From: Clostridiales bacterium UBA4696
GTDB taxonomy: Bacteria > Bacillota > Clostridia > Oscillospirales > Oscillospiraceae
Direction of reading: 5' to 3'
Assembly (NCBI GenBank): GCA_002404795.1
Contig: DHKK01000059.1
Span: 1-28,719, forward strand
Length of the DNA: 28,719 bases
Numbering within the stretch: position 1 is the stretch's first letter; every line of letters begins with the position of its first letter. The position numbers were made by a program, and so were the translations under genes. The notes under the pieces are model-generated. The model did not search any database. It saw nothing but the letters and a program-made list of their open reading frames with translations, and had not been told where the DNA came from. Positions 28,526 through 28,719 of this stretch are shown here, piece after piece.

Positions 28526-28719
28526 AGAATGACCGTCGTCATTTCCCCGACAAGTTATAATTTGTCTAACAGGACCAACCAACTGAATATCGAAAAACGG
28601 ACCGTTGACTGGCCGCAATGTGCGATAAGTTGACTAATGCCATTAAGTTAATCAAAAATTCTCTTAAAGAAAAAAGCTGGGCTGTTTTTCAGGTAAGCAA
28701 ATGCCGCGGTTTTGAAAAA
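28526..28719. other. AT-rich 3' flank to the window edge, no gene assigned
   Basis: No complete gene. GACAAGTTATAATTTGTC (28549-28566) is an 18-bp palindrome with one non-matching pair and could be a terminator stem or operator. On the minus strand a frame is open from the edge to a TAA at 28648-28650 (23 residues). It could be the tail of a gene that starts beyond the window, but nothing recognisable supports it. Confidence 0.4.

Noticed and set aside
28397..28618. 73-codon minus-strand frame overlapping the phosphorylase 3' end
   Set aside because: Antisense to a clear gene, with no binding site and no similarity that I recognise.
28648..28719. Minus-strand frame open to the right edge (23 residues, ending FFFKRIFD)
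   Set aside because: Too short to test. No recognisable motif, and another frame is almost as long, so a real gene tail cannot be told from chance.

Overview
The window looks like chromosomal DNA from a high-G+C member of the Clostridia, most likely the Oscillospirales (Oscillospiraceae/Ruminococcaceae type). This is inferred from strong GGAGG-type ribosome binding sites, GC-rich codons beside AT-rich intergenic regions, sigma-A-type promoters with 17-bp spacers, a TAXI-TRAP transporter, an ECF S component, LCP and S-layer-homology proteins, and a chorismate synthase variant of clostridial type. No species can be named from sequence alone.

Layout. 1-5812: the 3' end of an aromatic amino-acid operon, tyrA-like (cut by the window edge)-aroB-aroA-aroC-aroE/aroK fusion-aroQ. 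Its genes overlap at nearly every junction and it ends at a perfect 14-bp terminator hairpin. Together these enzymes carry DAHP to chorismate, with a prephenate dehydrogenase toward tyrosine. 5813-9211: a promoter, then a TAXI-type solute-binding lipoprotein and its fused TRAP permease, separated by a strong hairpin. 9233-9746: a small membrane coiled-coil protein on its own promoter. 9753-12647: an AT-richer cassette enclosed by two bidirectional terminators. A secreted 310-aa protein and a membrane-anchored 148-aa protein run leftward; a PadR regulator, a HAAS-like membrane protein and a small secreted protein run rightward. Both arms start from face-to-face promoters sharing a dyad. 12644-13305: a LysR remnant reduced to its DNA-binding domain, a predicted small RNA of about 115 nt with a pyrimidine-only loop, and a small hypothetical gene.

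13332-18049: a DMT exporter, undecaprenyl-pyrophosphate phosphatase and FtsK/SpoIIIE. 18084-21413: an ECF S component, convergent with a fadD-acyltransferase pair. 21446-24173: a three-SLH-domain surface protein bracketed by two REP/BIME-like palindromic repeats built from the same unit in opposite arrangements. 24180-26308: an LCP wall-polymer ligase and a YbaK-type tRNA-editing protein. 26329-27540: a divergent DUF362/ferredoxin protein. 27541-28719: a TnpV-like transposon remnant and an AT-richer nucleoside phosphorylase, suggesting an acquired segment that runs off the right edge.

Most genes are recognisable housekeeping functions. The best candidates for something undescribed are the predicted small RNA (12920-13034), the PadR-controlled secreted-protein cassette (9753-12577), and the invertedly paired repeat units around the SLH gene. 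All functional statements rest on reading motifs by eye; no database search or folding program was run.
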